Shown here: piece by piece, positions 1 to 11,257 of the stretch | Layout: the number at the start of each line of letters is the position of its first letter | How positions within the stretch are numbered: the stretch's first letter is position 1 | Assembly: GCA_964019335.1 (NCBI GenBank) | Contig: OZ025675.1 | Span: 438,501-502,500 of the forward strand | Origin: Diplonema japonicum | Taxonomy: Eukaryota > Euglenozoa > Diplonemea > Diplonemida > Diplonemidae | Reading direction: 5' to 3' | DNA: 64,000 nt | Program-made: the position numbers and the translations under genes | The notes under the pieces: generated by a model | What the model saw: the letters and a program-made list of their open reading frames with translations, nothing else | Told to the model about the DNA's origin: nothing | Database searches by the model: none

Positions 1-108
1 GAAAAGAAACCATAAAAGAACTGTCTTGCGTTTCGCCATTACTTCATCGTCGTCGGGGAGGGCGAGCTTGCTGATTAGCCACTTGTGGAGATAAGTGAGC
101 ATATCCAT
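1..108 (-). CDS. Family-B six-TM pseudocyclase, 5' end only (partial)
   Basis: The minus strand from 108 reads 36 codons without a stop and runs off the left edge of the window. The peptide carries the family-B N-terminal signature: an LHKW motif, then SKLALPDDDEVM, a basic KRK stretch and the start of a hydrophobic segment. The same signature opens the complete genes at 40776, 43129, 48754 and 50821. The start could be Met at 108 or at 102; by alignment with paralogues the second is equally good. Only the cytosolic N-terminus is visible, so the state of the cyclase domain is unknown. A long A-rich stretch lies upstream on the gene strand, but a GC-rich palindrome (CCCCTTAAGGGG) sits closer to the ATG. 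Confidence 0.85.
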   Translation of the reverse strand, partial: MDMLTYLHKWLISKLALPDDDEVMAKRKTVLLWFLF

Positions 109-1859
109 ATTCGCCCCCTTAAGGGGGCCTATATTGTGAAGTTTATTAAAATATTTTGTGGGTGAAAAAAAAAAAAAAAAAAAAAAGAAGAAGAGAAGAA
201 AATATTCAGAAAGAAAAAAAAAGGGGGGGGAGAGGGGGGTTTTTTTTTCTTTTCTTTTTTATTTATTTTTTTATTCTTCTTCTTCTTTTTGGAGTTAGTA
301 GTTTTTTTTTTTTTTTTTTTTCTGTGTTGGGAAGTGAGTGAGGAAAGAATAGAACGAAAAGAAGAAAAAAAAAAAAGAGAGACAAAAAAAAAAAGAATGT
401 AAAAAAAAAAAAGACACGCGAAAAAAAAAAACGACGTATTCTTCTTTCTTTCATCTTCTTTTTTTTTTCTTTTTTCTTTTTTTTTTTTTTTTTTTTCGAG
501 CGTAAGTTTTTTTTTTTTCTTTCTCTTTTATTTCCTTTTCCCCTTAAAAAAAAAGAGAAAAAAAAAAAAAAACACTGTAAAATGAAAAAGAAATCTGGAA
601 GAGAAAGATATCCGGGCGTTTTTTTTCGTGAGGGTTATGGAAAGCACACTATCTTCAAGAAGGGTTTGCGCTGTGGCAACTCTCAACTACCATGGATGGG
701 GTCATCAGGCCAGAAAGGGAGGAATACAACTCCGTTGTACCCAAACCTTGAGGGAATCCGGAGAAAGAATCCGGACTTTTTTCGTCATTCCGGGAGTTTG
801 TCACTCCGGCAAATTTCTCTTCCGGCACTTTTTCGCTTACAGTTTAAATCGCCGATGATGTTTCAGATTTGAATTCAAAAAAAAAAAAAAAAAAAAACTT
901 GGAAATCGAGTAAAGCCACAGTGGCGTGGGTGTGCGACACGCGACAAATATTCTCGGTGCGAAAAAAAAAAAAAAAAAAAGAAAAAAGATTCTTTTTTTT
1001 CTTTAGTTAAGCTGCACTTGAATACACAAAATCTTCTCGTTTCGTTGTTTGGAAAAAAAAAGGGGGGGTCTTGCTGCCTTCGCTCACGCTAGATCTCTCC
1101 CCCATTGAAAAAAAAGAAAGGGGGAAAGGCAAGAGGGGTGGTAGAAAAAAAAAAAGATTTTCGTTTTTTTTTCCCATATCTAGCGCTTTGTCGTTTCTTT
1201 TGTTTTTGTTTAAAGCGACACGTCACCAATGTTTTCTTTCTTTTTTTCTCTTGAGAGGTGTTTTTTTTTTGTGTTTTTTTTTGTTGTCTGGGAAGAGAGA
1301 GAGAGGCAGAGAATGGCAGGTGAGAAGATTATATCACGGGAAAAAAAAAAAGAGAGAGAAAAAAAGGCGATTTCTTTCTTTTTTTTTTTCTTTCTCCCAT
1401 ATGTTTGCAACCTAAAATCGGGTCCAGCAATAATCATTTTTTCCAAGCCAAATCTTCCCCTATGAAAAAGTAATCCTAAAATCCCAAGGAAGCTTTTTAG
1501 CTGCAAGGTACGTTCTAAGCAGGAAAAAGAAAGCTGCCTCCAATAACTCATTCAAAGTTTGTATTCTTGTTCCAGCACACGGTACAAATACTGAGCTAAG
1601 TACTGCATGCCACTACTACTCTTTCTTTTGTTCTTACAAGAAACTGCAGCACTTCTTAACCCTTAAACGCCCAATTGCTTCTGTAGGAACAGTTAAGAGG
1701 TGTAATTGTTCTCTGGTCACCCAGACCAAAGCTCCGGATCGGTTTTCTTTGCTATTTGTATCAAATTTCTTTTTTTTTGCAGCACACAACGGGCATCCTT
1801 TTTGGCCTGCAAATGTTCATATGGGTTATATCTACCTATTTGCCTCAATTCTCTTTGAG
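109..1859. other. Gene-free homopolymer-rich DNA
   Basis: Dominated by A and T tracts of 10-30 bases with interspersed AAG and GGGG runs. The open frames here are Lys/Phe-rich products of the tracts and show no domain or codon pattern. A short inverted pair (AATCCGG, about 755-775) is the only local structure noticed. No gene supported. Confidence 0.7.
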
Positions 1860-1903
1860 AAGATGAGAACAAGGGGGCGTCTCACAAAGACTTCCTTTAA
1901 CTC
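1860..1903 (-). repeat. Short dispersed repeat (GAGTTAAAGGA family), inverted copy
   Basis: Reverse complement begins GAGTTAAAGGAAGTC and continues TTTGTGAGACGCCCCC TTGTTCTCATC. Forward copies occur at 16002, 27469, 33575 and 38808. Two forward copies run straight into A tracts, suggesting insertion of an A-tailed RNA copy. Confidence 0.75.
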
Positions 1904-2110
1904 ATATACTCTTTTTCTTTTTTATTTACCAGGACCACGATGACGATGTAGCCATGGGTACCCCCTATTCTGGATTTAAAGCTGTGAAGGTTTTTGCTCG
2001 GCACAAAGATGCATATAGCTATAGTTATAAAAAAAAACTTTTTTTTTGGAAGATAAATATTTGTAACAAGAAAAAAAAAAAAGAAAAAACAAAAACAAAA
2101 AAAAACAAGC

Positions 2111-2224
2111 GGGAACTGGCCGGAGAGAATAAACCTGGAGTAGTTTGTGAACTTGCCCAACATTCCCCCTTGTTTTAGACATTTCAAAAGACTCGCTTTT
2201 TTGCAAAAAAAAAAAAAAAAAAAA
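2111..2224 (+). repeat. A-tailed SINE-like repeat, family GAACTGGCCG
   Basis: Starts near GGAACTGGCCG, contains a CAACATTCCCCCTTG block and a TTTTAGACA block, and ends in TTTTTTGC followed by about 20 A. Related copies are at 24192, 26526, 33037 and 36802, all in the same orientation and most ending CTTGC(A)n. The shared 3' end plus A tail suggests retroposition of a small RNA. No RNA polymerase III box was recognised. Confidence 0.6.
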
Positions 2225-2665
2225 GCCCGCACACGGTCCTTTTTTTTTGAACTTGATTCCCCCCCCCCCCCCCCCCCCCCCGCAAAAACTAGAAAAGAAA
2301 ACGAAAAAAAGAAGGAAAAAAAAGGCATTTCTTCGGCATTGTTAACAGGGACACCAACTTAGCCGTATATGACGCCAGAAGCGTGTGCGTTGGGCCAGTG
2401 TGGCTACCCACGCAAGGGACTCCAAATTATCTTACCAAACTTGCAATGGGAAATATCACTCTGCCCACTGGAAAAAAAGAAAGGAAAAATACATAGATTT
2501 TGCCGGGTGATATATCACATTTTCTTTCCTTGTTGTTTTGTTTTTTTTCTTTTTTTTTTTTTCTTTGTTTTGTTTGTTTCTTATAGAATTTTTTTTTTCT
2601 TCAATATGTTGTTGTTGCTGCTCGCAACGAGGGGGGGGGGGGAAAGAAAAAAACGCGCAACAACG

Positions 2666-2696
<31 letters not shown>

Positions 2697-2763
2697 GGCT
2701 GTGGTACTGGGTCCCCAACACGTCAAACGCTACACGTCACTGGGTTAAGGGGAAAAAAGAAAT

Positions 2764-2803
2764 TTACTATGACAGGAAACGAAGTGGTTAGCAACGGCCC
2801 CAC
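2764..2803 (+). repeat. Copy of the roughly 39-bp mini-element
   Basis: Diverged copy: TTACTATGACAGGAAACG, then AAGTGGTTAGCAACGG and CCCCAC. It has one extra A compared with the consensus. No clear flanking duplication. The best copies are at 21008 and 37564. Confidence 0.7.
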
Positions 2804-2813
2804 AAAATAAAAA

Positions 2814-2860
2814 ACTCGATAAAGTTTCAGTGCATGGGGGTGCTCACTGTTCAAGTAGAA
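2814..2860 (+). repeat. Dispersed repeat after an A run (CTCGATAAAG family)
   Basis: CTCGATAAAGTTTCAGTGCA followed by a GGGGGTGCTCACTGTTCA block ending in AGTAGAA. A second copy is at 16883. Both follow an A run directly. Confidence 0.6.
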
Positions 2861-3049
2861 ATTCACACTAATCGCACACTAATCGGTCACCGTTCTGCGG
2901 TTGCTGTCTGGTGCCTGCGGTGGCTGCTTGTCGCGATGAGACGGCATCTGGGCGAGAAACATTACAAAATAAAAAAAAAAAAGATGGCTTTCGGGGGTGC
3001 ACAGGAAGCTGAACCCCTCCAGCACAGCATCCTGTAAAGCCCAAGTGGG

Positions 3050-3082
<33 letters not shown>

Positions 3083-3493
3083 AGAGAAAAACAGCACGCT
3101 GAATACACACGGGCACATAAACCCCCCTGAGCCTGGATGTACCCCACAAGGCAGCACTCGAGCCGTGTTCCAATATGGTAGTCAACACAAGCCAACCTGA
3201 TGTGCTACTTTGCTAAAAGGTCCAGGGCTTAGACCTGTAGGCTATCCTTGGCTATAGACTAACTCAAGGCGGGGTTGGAGGGGGAGAGGACGGGGGCATA
3301 AAAACACTCCTAGGTCTATGAGAAAGATAGAGGCCCTTCACAACTGTGCATCGAAAAAAAATCAATAACAATCCCCCCCCTTTTTTTTTTCTCTCTCTCT
3401 CCTTTTTTTAGGTCAGTGGTCGAGGGTGGAAACCAGCTTTCCAGAAAAAGAAGAGAAGAAGGGGGGACTCTTTTGAAAGAGAAAATTCACTGG

Positions 3494-3527
<34 letters not shown>

Positions 3528-3700
3528 ATCTCTTTAAAAACAAGCGAATCTTCCATCTACAGGGGTCAGGCCTTGCATTTTTCTTTCTTTTTTTTTTTCT
3601 TTTTTTCTCTTTCTCTTTTTTTAACAGCAGATTGCTGTTTATAGGGGAGTGTGGGGAGACCACTCCATTTTTTATTTTCGCACTTTTTTTTTATATGACT

Positions 3701-4357
3701 ATTTATTAAATAAAAATCAGATTACCTGATTTTTACGAGGAATTCTTTTTTCACGAGTAGTTGAATTTCACGAGCGAAGCGAGTGAAATTCAAAAAAACG
3801 AGTGAAAAAAAAAACATTCCGAGTAAAAATCTGGCTGATTTTTATTTAATATGATATTTTATTTAATTTTTGTAAAGTTAAATGAGGAAATTTCGGACAC
3901 TGTGAACCCTTTATGTTCACTTCTGCGAAATGTTCACACTGATGTCAAGACTAAGCCTGAGTGCCTGAGAAGAGGATGTCAAATTGACAGAATTCTGTAG
4001 GTTTTGTGAAATTTGTGTCGGCACTTGATCATCGCTCTTCAGAAACTGCTGGTTTTGTGCGGGGGCTTGATCAGGTCTGACTTCCAGCCAAAATAGCAGG
4101 TTCCTTCATCAACAAGGTATTGTGCAAAAGAACGCCTGTATTGGCCAGTGTAATTTTCGGCATTTGCCAGCCTCAGGTGTGATGCTTGGCGGCCCGGAAA
4201 CGTGGTAAAGTGTGTTTATGCTTCTTTTGCCTCGGATGCTTGACTGTTTTTTGCCGACTGTGGTTTGGGTTGGTTGGTTTTCGTCTCATATACTCGTGAA
4301 CGGTAAAGTGATTTCTGATTTTTATGGCTCTTTAGGAATTTCCTCATGTAACTTTAC
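3701..4357 (+). repeat. Palindromic cassette joined to a 0.5-kb inverted-repeat element
   Basis: Positions 3701-3860 form a long imperfect palindrome: AAAAATCAG ... CACGAGCGAAGCGAGTG ... CTGATTTTTA. It is followed by ATTTAAT and then an element whose ends are imperfect inverted repeats of about 23 bp: GTAAAGTTAAATGAGG at 3872 and its complement ending at 4357. The interior has no recognised coding sequence. The same architecture with different sequence recurs at 10011, 25735 and 37421. Confidence 0.6.
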
Positions 4358-4678
4358 AGAATTAAATAATATAAATATTACTATTCCCTTCGGATCCGTC
4401 AAGTTACCCACAAAAAAATCCATTCCAGCCCTAGAAAAAGCAATTGGAAAATTTTGTTTGCCCGTCATTTTGCGATTTCTGCTGTGACACTCAACGGATC
4501 TGCGAGGAGATATATATGAAACCTGTCCCCTTCTGAAGAAGGGGCGGTCTACATGGGAGAGGGAGATGTGAAGAAAAGGTTCTTTTACTATAAATTCGCG
4601 GCTGATTTTGTTTGTGCCGTTCAAAACAAACAAACAAAAAAAAAAAACAAAAAAAGGGGTATAGAGATGTGATGCAAT

Positions 4679-4711
<33 letters not shown>

Positions 4712-5723
4712 CTTCTCACTTGATAAAAAAAAAGGTGGGTGTGGTACCGACACCCCCCCCCTCCTCCTATCTATAAGTGAGCTAAAAGTAGTGTGAGGAT
4801 GGGGGAGAGGGAGAGGGGTCGAGAGAAAACTGAAAAAAAAAAAAAAAATGAAAATAAATAAAGCGATACCGAAAGAGGGGAAGAAAAGAAGAAGAAGAAA
4901 AAAATAATAAGAAACCTTGACCATAACAATAATAATAATAATAATGACATGAGCTAACAAAAAAAAAAAAAAAAAAAGTAAAAAAAAAAAAATAATGGAG
5001 GCCGGTGTTGATGGCACCCGGCGATAGATTTTTGTAATATTCTGACATGAAAAAAAAAAAAAAAAAAAAAAAAAAAAACATGTGCAGTGACTCACTGCAG
5101 TTTTTTGCAGAGCAGCAGCTTGCTGTTTTACATTGACCAAAAAAAAAAAAAAAAAAAAAAAAAAGAAGAAATCACTGATAGGAACGAAGTGGTTAGCAAC
5201 GGCCCGCCAAAAGAATCTGTAATCTGTTTTCGCATTCGGGAGGATGGGGGGGTTTTTTTTTGTTTTTGTTTTCCTTCTTCTTGGACAGCTAAATAAAACA
5301 ATTTCTTTCATTTTCTTTATTTTTTTCCCCCCTCCCTTAGTCACCCCGTTAGTTGGATTTCCAACAATAAAAAAGAGGGGGAAAGAAAAACTACTTGAAA
5401 GAAAAATGGGTCGTTTTAAACACGGTTTGCCCGTTTTTTTCAAAATTCGGTAAAACTTAAAAAGAATATAAAAAATAAAAAAAACTCGAGTTTAAATTAT
5501 GACTCATTTTCTTTCTTTCTTTCTTTTTTTTTTCCCTGTCCAACCCCTTGAAAAAAATCATTTTTGGGGGGAAGTATTTTGGCTATGTTTGACTATGAGG
5601 CGGGAATAAAACAAAAAAAGAAAAAAAAAAGAAAGAAAAAAAAGAAAAAAAGACGTTGGCAACGTGTTTACGGCACGTACAAACACCTCTTTCCAATACC
5701 ACATGAAGGTTAACAAAGACTAT

Positions 5724-5765
<42 letters not shown>

Positions 5766-6451
5766 ATCAATTTCAGTGCCTCTCAAAACAGGGACAAAAA
5801 CATGAAATCCTGTTAAAATGGAGTTAAATTGAAGAGGAACTCAAAATAATGAATGCATTCCCCCGCTATTCAGGATCCCCCCCTCCCTTTCTTTTTTTTG
5901 AATTGTTGTGTGTCCTTGTGGTTTTAATCTTGCCACTGCTTAGGCAGCCGGCAGAAGGTACAATTTGGACTGAATAGCATACATAGAAACATGTGTAACG
6001 TTTCTTTCTCAATTCTTTTTTTTTTAAAATTTAACTTTTTTTAAAAAAACCTTTGTTGGTAAAGCCATGGAGGTTGTGCCTCATGAGATCACCTTTTTTT
6101 TATTTTTTTTATTTTTTATTTTCTTTATTTTTATGAAAAGGTAAAAGTTGAGAGGCAATAAAAACAAAAAAAAAAAAAAAGAAATTCGGGACCAATTTGC
6201 CCTAAAGATCTGAAGAGCGTTCTTTGAATTTTCTGGAAAAAGTTTTTCAGTGAACCTTTGGACTTTTTCTTGATAGATCCCTTTTGAGACTAAAGCGGGG
6301 TCGGGTCACCTTGTCGATCTGAAGGGTGGGCAAAAATACCTCTCGTGCAACAATATAAAAAAGTGCACAAGACGCATAAGGTCCTCTTACTACGCGACTC
6401 TGGAAGAAAGAAAGAAGAAAAAAAGATTCTGGAGAAAGAAAAAATATATAT
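4358..6451. other. Gene-free stretch, homopolymers and simple repeats
   Basis: Long A and T tracts, an AAT microsatellite near 4930-4945 and an A40-class run at 5731-5764. The 373-codon open frame on the minus strand over 4322-5443 is a Phe/Lys product of these tracts and is not a gene. Apart from one mini-element copy at 5172, nothing else is recognisable. Confidence 0.7.
5172..5208 (+). repeat. Copy of the roughly 39-bp mini-element
   Basis: TCACTGATAGGAACGAAG then TGGTTAGCAACGG and CCCGCC; it lacks two bases (AT) of the consensus. It sits after a long A run and is followed by AAAAGAA, which also occurs just before the copy, though not exactly at the junction. Confidence 0.75.
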
Positions 6452-6776
6452 GAGTTAAAGGAGGCCGGTGTTGGCGGCGCCCTGCACAATAACTGTCTAG
6501 ATTACAGGGGCGCACCGCGGCCGAGTTGTAGCTTCTTCTGCGTTCCGCGTCGTGTCCTTAATGCGTGCGGTGTACTGCTCAACCCCAGCCGGGACGTCCC
6601 GGGTAACCAAGATTCTGCGCTCGTGCAGTTTGCTGCCTGTTCGTCACCCTGAGCATCTGCGTTACGTTCTTCCACTCGGGCGCTACCGGTGATGACCGAC
6701 GAGGAGGTCAACAGCGAACAACACATCTGATGTTTTTCTTATATTTTCATGTTATCCCCACCACCTTGAAAAAAAA
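6452..6776 (+). repeat. 0.3-kb A-tailed dispersed repeat, copy 1
   Basis: Begins GAGTTAAAGGAGGCCGGTG and ends CCACCACCTT, then a run of A interrupted by single G. Other copies are at 21059-21339, 30089-30396 and 51377-51690, all forward. Its first dozen bases match those of the shorter GAGTTAAAGGA family, so the two may share a 5' leader. Copies differ by small deletions. Probably a retroposed non-coding RNA; the parent RNA is unknown. Confidence 0.7.
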
Positions 6777-6794
6777 AAAGAAAAAAAAAATTGG

Positions 6795-6838
<44 letters not shown>

Positions 6839-7263
6839 CTGTAGTGCTGTTGCAAAGACCATTACCTGAAGAAAGAAATGAACCCTCAGAGGCTTGGAAA
6901 GCACTGATGGTGTTTTTTTTTTTTGAGTTGAAGAAAATAAAAATAAATTTGGGTTTTTTTTTTTTGTTTGTGTGTGTAACCCCCCTTCATAAAATTTTCT
7001 TTTTAAAAAGCAGCGCTCACTCGTGCAATTTTTTTTTTTTTTTAAAAAAGAACTTCACTTCTGACTCGTGTCGGGGAGCGAACATTCTTTCTTTCTTTCT
7101 TGCTTTTTTTGTTTTTTTTCCCCCGTTTATTTTTCTTCTATTATGCACCCATCGTCTTTGCTTGCTTTCATTTGTGTAGGATTCTCAATAAAAAAAGTTT
7201 AGGTTAGTGAAGGCCGATATTTAAAAAAAAAAAAAAAAAAAAAAAGGGCCGTTCATATCTTTT

Positions 7264-7297
<34 letters not shown>

Positions 7298-7301
7298 AAT
7301 A

Positions 7302-8780
7302 AAGGGGCCCCCTGAATAATCCCTTTATTTGGGCAGTGGAGGGGGGGTGTTAGGGCTCCAAAAAAAAAGAATTATTTGGAATACACTTATTTGGGTTGTA
7401 CTTATTTGGGCTGGGGGGCCTGCCACATGGAAAGCAGGGAGCGGGGCTTAGAGCACTTCGGAAATCTTAACATGCTAAATCGTCCAAGACTTTTTTCATG
7501 CCCTTTTTTTTTCCAAGTTGTGGAGAACCCACAAACGTTGCAGACAAACCGCCTGGTTTTGGCGTTAGGTGGTTGCTGGGAGGTTGCTGGGGTCTGAGAG
7601 GCTTGAGAATCTGTCGGGGCTTGAGAAGCTGCAAGGGCTTGGGAGGCTGCTGGAGTCTCATCAGGTGTAGTGTCCATTGTAACACCTGCAACAACGTTCT
7701 GTGCTGCACTGTCTAAACTTTGCTAAGTGCCCTTAGCTGTATGGCCTCCTCGGAACTACCTGGAAGGTAGCCGTGAGATCGCATATAGCTAAAGGTGTTG
7801 AGCAGTTGCATGACCTTTCTCATGTGCTTGCCCTATCCACAGTGCCACGTTGACTCGGCACTCTGCTGCAGTCATCAACGTCCCATCTCGGCTGCTTGGG
7901 GCATGCCACAGCCCCCCTTAACCCCTCAAAATGGTGAGAAGCAACCTCACAATACAGACTTTTCCTTTTCAATCGATTGTTATATTTGTACTAATAAAAT
8001 ATAGCGTGCACGACGGCACTGATCAAGCGACTGGCACCTTCTGAAGAAGGGCCTCCCACGTCTGCTGGGTTGAGCAGAGGATGCCCCAGGGCGGCCGTTC
8101 CAGTCTGATCATGTTGCACTATAATATATTTCTCATCTTCTAGAAGAAAATGGGGTTTTTGCCCTCATGGCTCACTGGGCCAGCACTCTTACTTGTGTAA
8201 GCAGCCTCACAATACTGCCAGTGGGCTACGACACAACTTTGGGATCTTGCTCAGGAATGGAATATTGACATTGTGGGCCATGAAACAAAGCAAATACTGG
8301 ATAAGTTGTCAACACATGAATGCACATGCCCTTCCGGCAACGCAGAAGCACCCAGGCCACCCACAAGCGCCTTTGAACTAAGTGGTTCTGTGAAATTTTG
8401 AACCGTTCATCACAAACCAGCTAGCTTCTTGCATTAAGATTAATAGTCCCCCACAATAACCCAGGTGCCAAACCCTGTGGTCCCTGTTCAAAATGCAAAG
8501 GAATTGCTCGTAAGTGCCCAAAACCAGGTGAAAATCGACTTTTTGGTCAAAAAAGGGGTGTCATAATGGGTTAGGTAGGCTAGTACCCTGCACAGGCATA
8601 ACTGAGAAAAGCCCATTGCACGACTACCATGTGACCCCCCCCACCCTGGTCCCCAAAAAAAAAAAAGAAAGGGGGTTGGGAATTATTTGGGAAATTTGGA
8701 GTGGAATAATCCCCAAAAAAAAAAAGAATTATTTGGGAAAAAACACATTATTTGGGAGGGAATTATTCAGGCCCCCCCTT
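7302..8780 (-). mobile_element. TA-flanked DNA transposon with terminal inverted repeats, decayed copy 1
   Basis: Left end AAGGGGCCCCCTGAATAAT and right end reading ATTATTCAGGCCCCCCCTT form inverted repeats flanked by TA on both sides. Subterminal GAATTATTTGG motifs repeat inside both ends. A second, inverted copy lies at 34254-35588. On the minus strand, codons around 7470-7677 give a small protein with Ser/Ala/Gln repeats followed by a CNVCGFSTTW motif (one Cys pair). On the plus strand near 8470-8540 a frame reads a Cys-rich segment of the form CGPCSKCKG...RKC. Both resemble zinc-binding parts of transposases, but no catalytic domain is recognisable. Family unassigned; the TA duplication suggests a Tc1/mariner-like or other TA-target superfamily. 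Confidence 0.75.
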
Positions 8781-8919
8781 TAACAAAAGGAAGCATCTAG
8801 TAGGGGAATTTCCTTAACTTTTCCCTCCCCATGTTTCTCATGCAGCCCCCTCACCTCTAAGTTTTAACTATTTTTTTCCCCTCAAGTTTTCGAAATGCTC
8901 AACGTCAGTTAAAAGGAGT

Positions 8920-8959
<40 letters not shown>

Positions 8960-9977
8960 TGTGTGAAAGAGAGTGATTGGAAAAGAGGCCTTTTTTTTTT
9001 TTCCTCCACAACGACACATTGCCATTTGAGTGTTCAGGGGTCGGTAGCATTTTCATTTCTTAATTGAACTAAAACTATAAATTACAGGGCTGAAGAGATG
9101 AGAGGGAAAGAGAGACAAAGGAAATCTAGGTGATGAGCTATTAGAGAAGAGAAAAAAAAAGAAAATAAAGTAAATAAGAGTTAAAAAATAATACTGGTAT
9201 TTATTTTTCTTTTCCTTTTTTTTTTCCCTCAAAATTCGTGATATTGCCTTACTATAGGTAGCTAAGTGTGGGGGGGGGGGAACTATACGTTTTTGCTTTT
9301 TGTGTAGACAATTACCGTACCGCGAACTGGTAGAAGACATGTAAGAGGAAGTTAGTTTTTTCTTTTTTTTTTTTTCCCCTCTTTTTTTTTTTTCTTTCCT
9401 CTTTTAAAGTTTTTGTTAAAAAAAAAAAAAAAAAAGACAATGTCTACATGCTAAGCTAAAAAAGTTCGGCTTGTTTGTGCAAAGCCGTTTTCAAGCTGCC
9501 TGTACTCTTTTTTTTGCAATAACAATTCTTTTTCAAAATTTGTTTACTTGTTCCAGCAAAAAGAAAAAAAAAAAGGACTAGGGGCGTTTCTTTATTTGTT
9601 GTTTTGATTTGCCGCAAACGGGAAAAAAAAAAAAAAAAAAAAAAAGGAAACAAAAAAAAGGCGAGTATTCGGTTTTGTGTCGTCAAATAAAGATATTATT
9701 TTTAACGCGTAATGCTGCAAACATTTCTTTTTTTGTCAATAACAAGTGTTTTTTTTTTAATTCTGTTTTAAAGTGCAAATGGGTTTTAGTATTTTTCTTT
9801 CTTTTTTTTTCTTTTTTTTTCTATTTTGCCTAATAAAAGAGATCATGTGTATCGCGAAAACACTGCCCCAGCATTTCTTTTTTTTTTTTTTTTTGATAAA
9901 TCCAATAACAAGGTGTTTCTGTTTCTGTTCATCATAAAAGATATTCACGATGATCCCACAAGCCAAGACTTGTTCTT

Positions 9978-10010
<33 letters not shown>
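8781..10010. other. Gene-free homopolymer-rich stretch
   Basis: T30-class and A tracts, C/G runs, no recognised repeat apart from a CTTGTTCTTGC(A)n end near 9970, which matches the 3' end of the SINE-like family. Open frames are Lys/Phe-rich artefacts. Confidence 0.65.
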
Positions 10011-10012
<2 letters not shown>

Positions 10013-10577
10013 TTTATTAAATGAAAATCAGATGGCCTGATTTCACGCGTGGGGCCCCCTTTTTGACGAGTGAGTAAAAAAAGGAGTCAAAAAAGGGGAC
10101 CCCACAAGTGAAATCATGCTCTGATTTTATTCAATACTGCATTTTATTTAATGATGAGCTGCTCTCGCAAAGAATTTAGGTGCTAAGTGTGGCTTCGCTG
10201 CTGCCTGCTTGTAGCGGCACTATGCGACTCTTTACTAAACACGGTACTGGGTTTGGTATGATCAATTCGGCGAATCGATGTTGACGTTTATGTCAAACGT
10301 GATTCTGTGCACTTCTGAAGAAGTGGGCTGTGTCGAAGGGGGCAGGGCTGAAGGGGGCGTTGCAGGGGACTGCTGTGTTTGTTTAAGACGAGTGGTAGGT
10401 GCAAAACCTCTCCCACTCCTTCCTGTAGGCCATTTTGCTTGCCGTTTGAAGCCTGTCTTCCATCACAGTTTAGGCTGATGCCCTTGGCTCGCTTCCCGGT
10501 CACATTCGGTTCCCATTTTGCTAGAAATGACTGTGAACTGATTTTCACACAGCCCAGCAACGTTTGGCTTAATTGAT
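10011..10577 (+). repeat. Fold-back element, copy 1 (incomplete)
   Basis: A palindrome (AAAATCAGATGGCCTGATTT ... GTGGGG / CCCCAC ... GAAATCATGCTCTGATTTT, 10020-10130) is followed by ATTTAAT and then about 430 bp that closely match 37610-38045. The right end found in the 37421 copy is missing. On the minus strand it keeps a fragment of the GKRAKGIS coding segment seen in the other copy, but frameshifted. Confidence 0.65.
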
Positions 10578-11257
10578 TTAGAGTCCAGCCCACCCAAAAT
10601 GACCCCAAAGGTATCACAGATTTTCAATCTGCGTCCATTCCTCCTGTCGCTTTTCACGGAAAAACGAAAATAAAAAATGGAGTCTGGGTTATTTGTAACT
10701 TCCAAATTGAATTGTTTGCCAAAAACCATTCTAAAAACATGTTTTTGCACGTGCGTTTTAAAAATAAAACAAACGGCGAGCATTTTGACCTATATGGTGT
10801 TCAAGCTTAGACTGCATTTCTGCACACAAAGTGGTGTCGGGCTACTTTTTTACTTAGAAATTTAACGGGGGTTTTTCGCCGCATAGGGGGTCATTTGTTG
10901 ACATTTTTTTCCGGACGAGCTCATATATAAAAAAAGAAATAAAAAATAAGCACCGCATTTTGAACTACATATGAGAAGGAGAAGAAAAAAAAAAGAGAAA
11001 AACATAATGGATCGCATCTTGCTCACTCTCTAGCCCCTTCTTCCTTTCACCTTTTCTTTCTAAGTTTTCTTAGTGAAAAACCAAGCAGCAAGAGAAAAAT
11101 GTGAGCAAGTTATCGGAGGATCGCGATGGCGTGAATCCTTCTTTTTTTTTTCTTTTTTTTTTTTTTTCCAAATTCTTTAAGAACTTTAGTCTTTCCGTTC
11201 CATATTGCGTCTTCGGATATATTTATAAAAAAAAAAATATATATATATAATATTATA
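10578..11257. other. Gene-free stretch
   Basis: Unique AT-rich sequence with moderate A/T runs and an AT dinucleotide tract at 11238-11257, into which the next transposon is inserted. No gene supported. Confidence 0.6.

Noticed and set aside
3416-3709. Small plus-strand ORF
   Set aside because: Lys and Phe runs only; no support beyond being open.
4322-5443. 373-codon minus-strand frame
   Set aside because: Mostly Phe, Lys and Ser from T/A tracts, with no conserved core and no paralogue.
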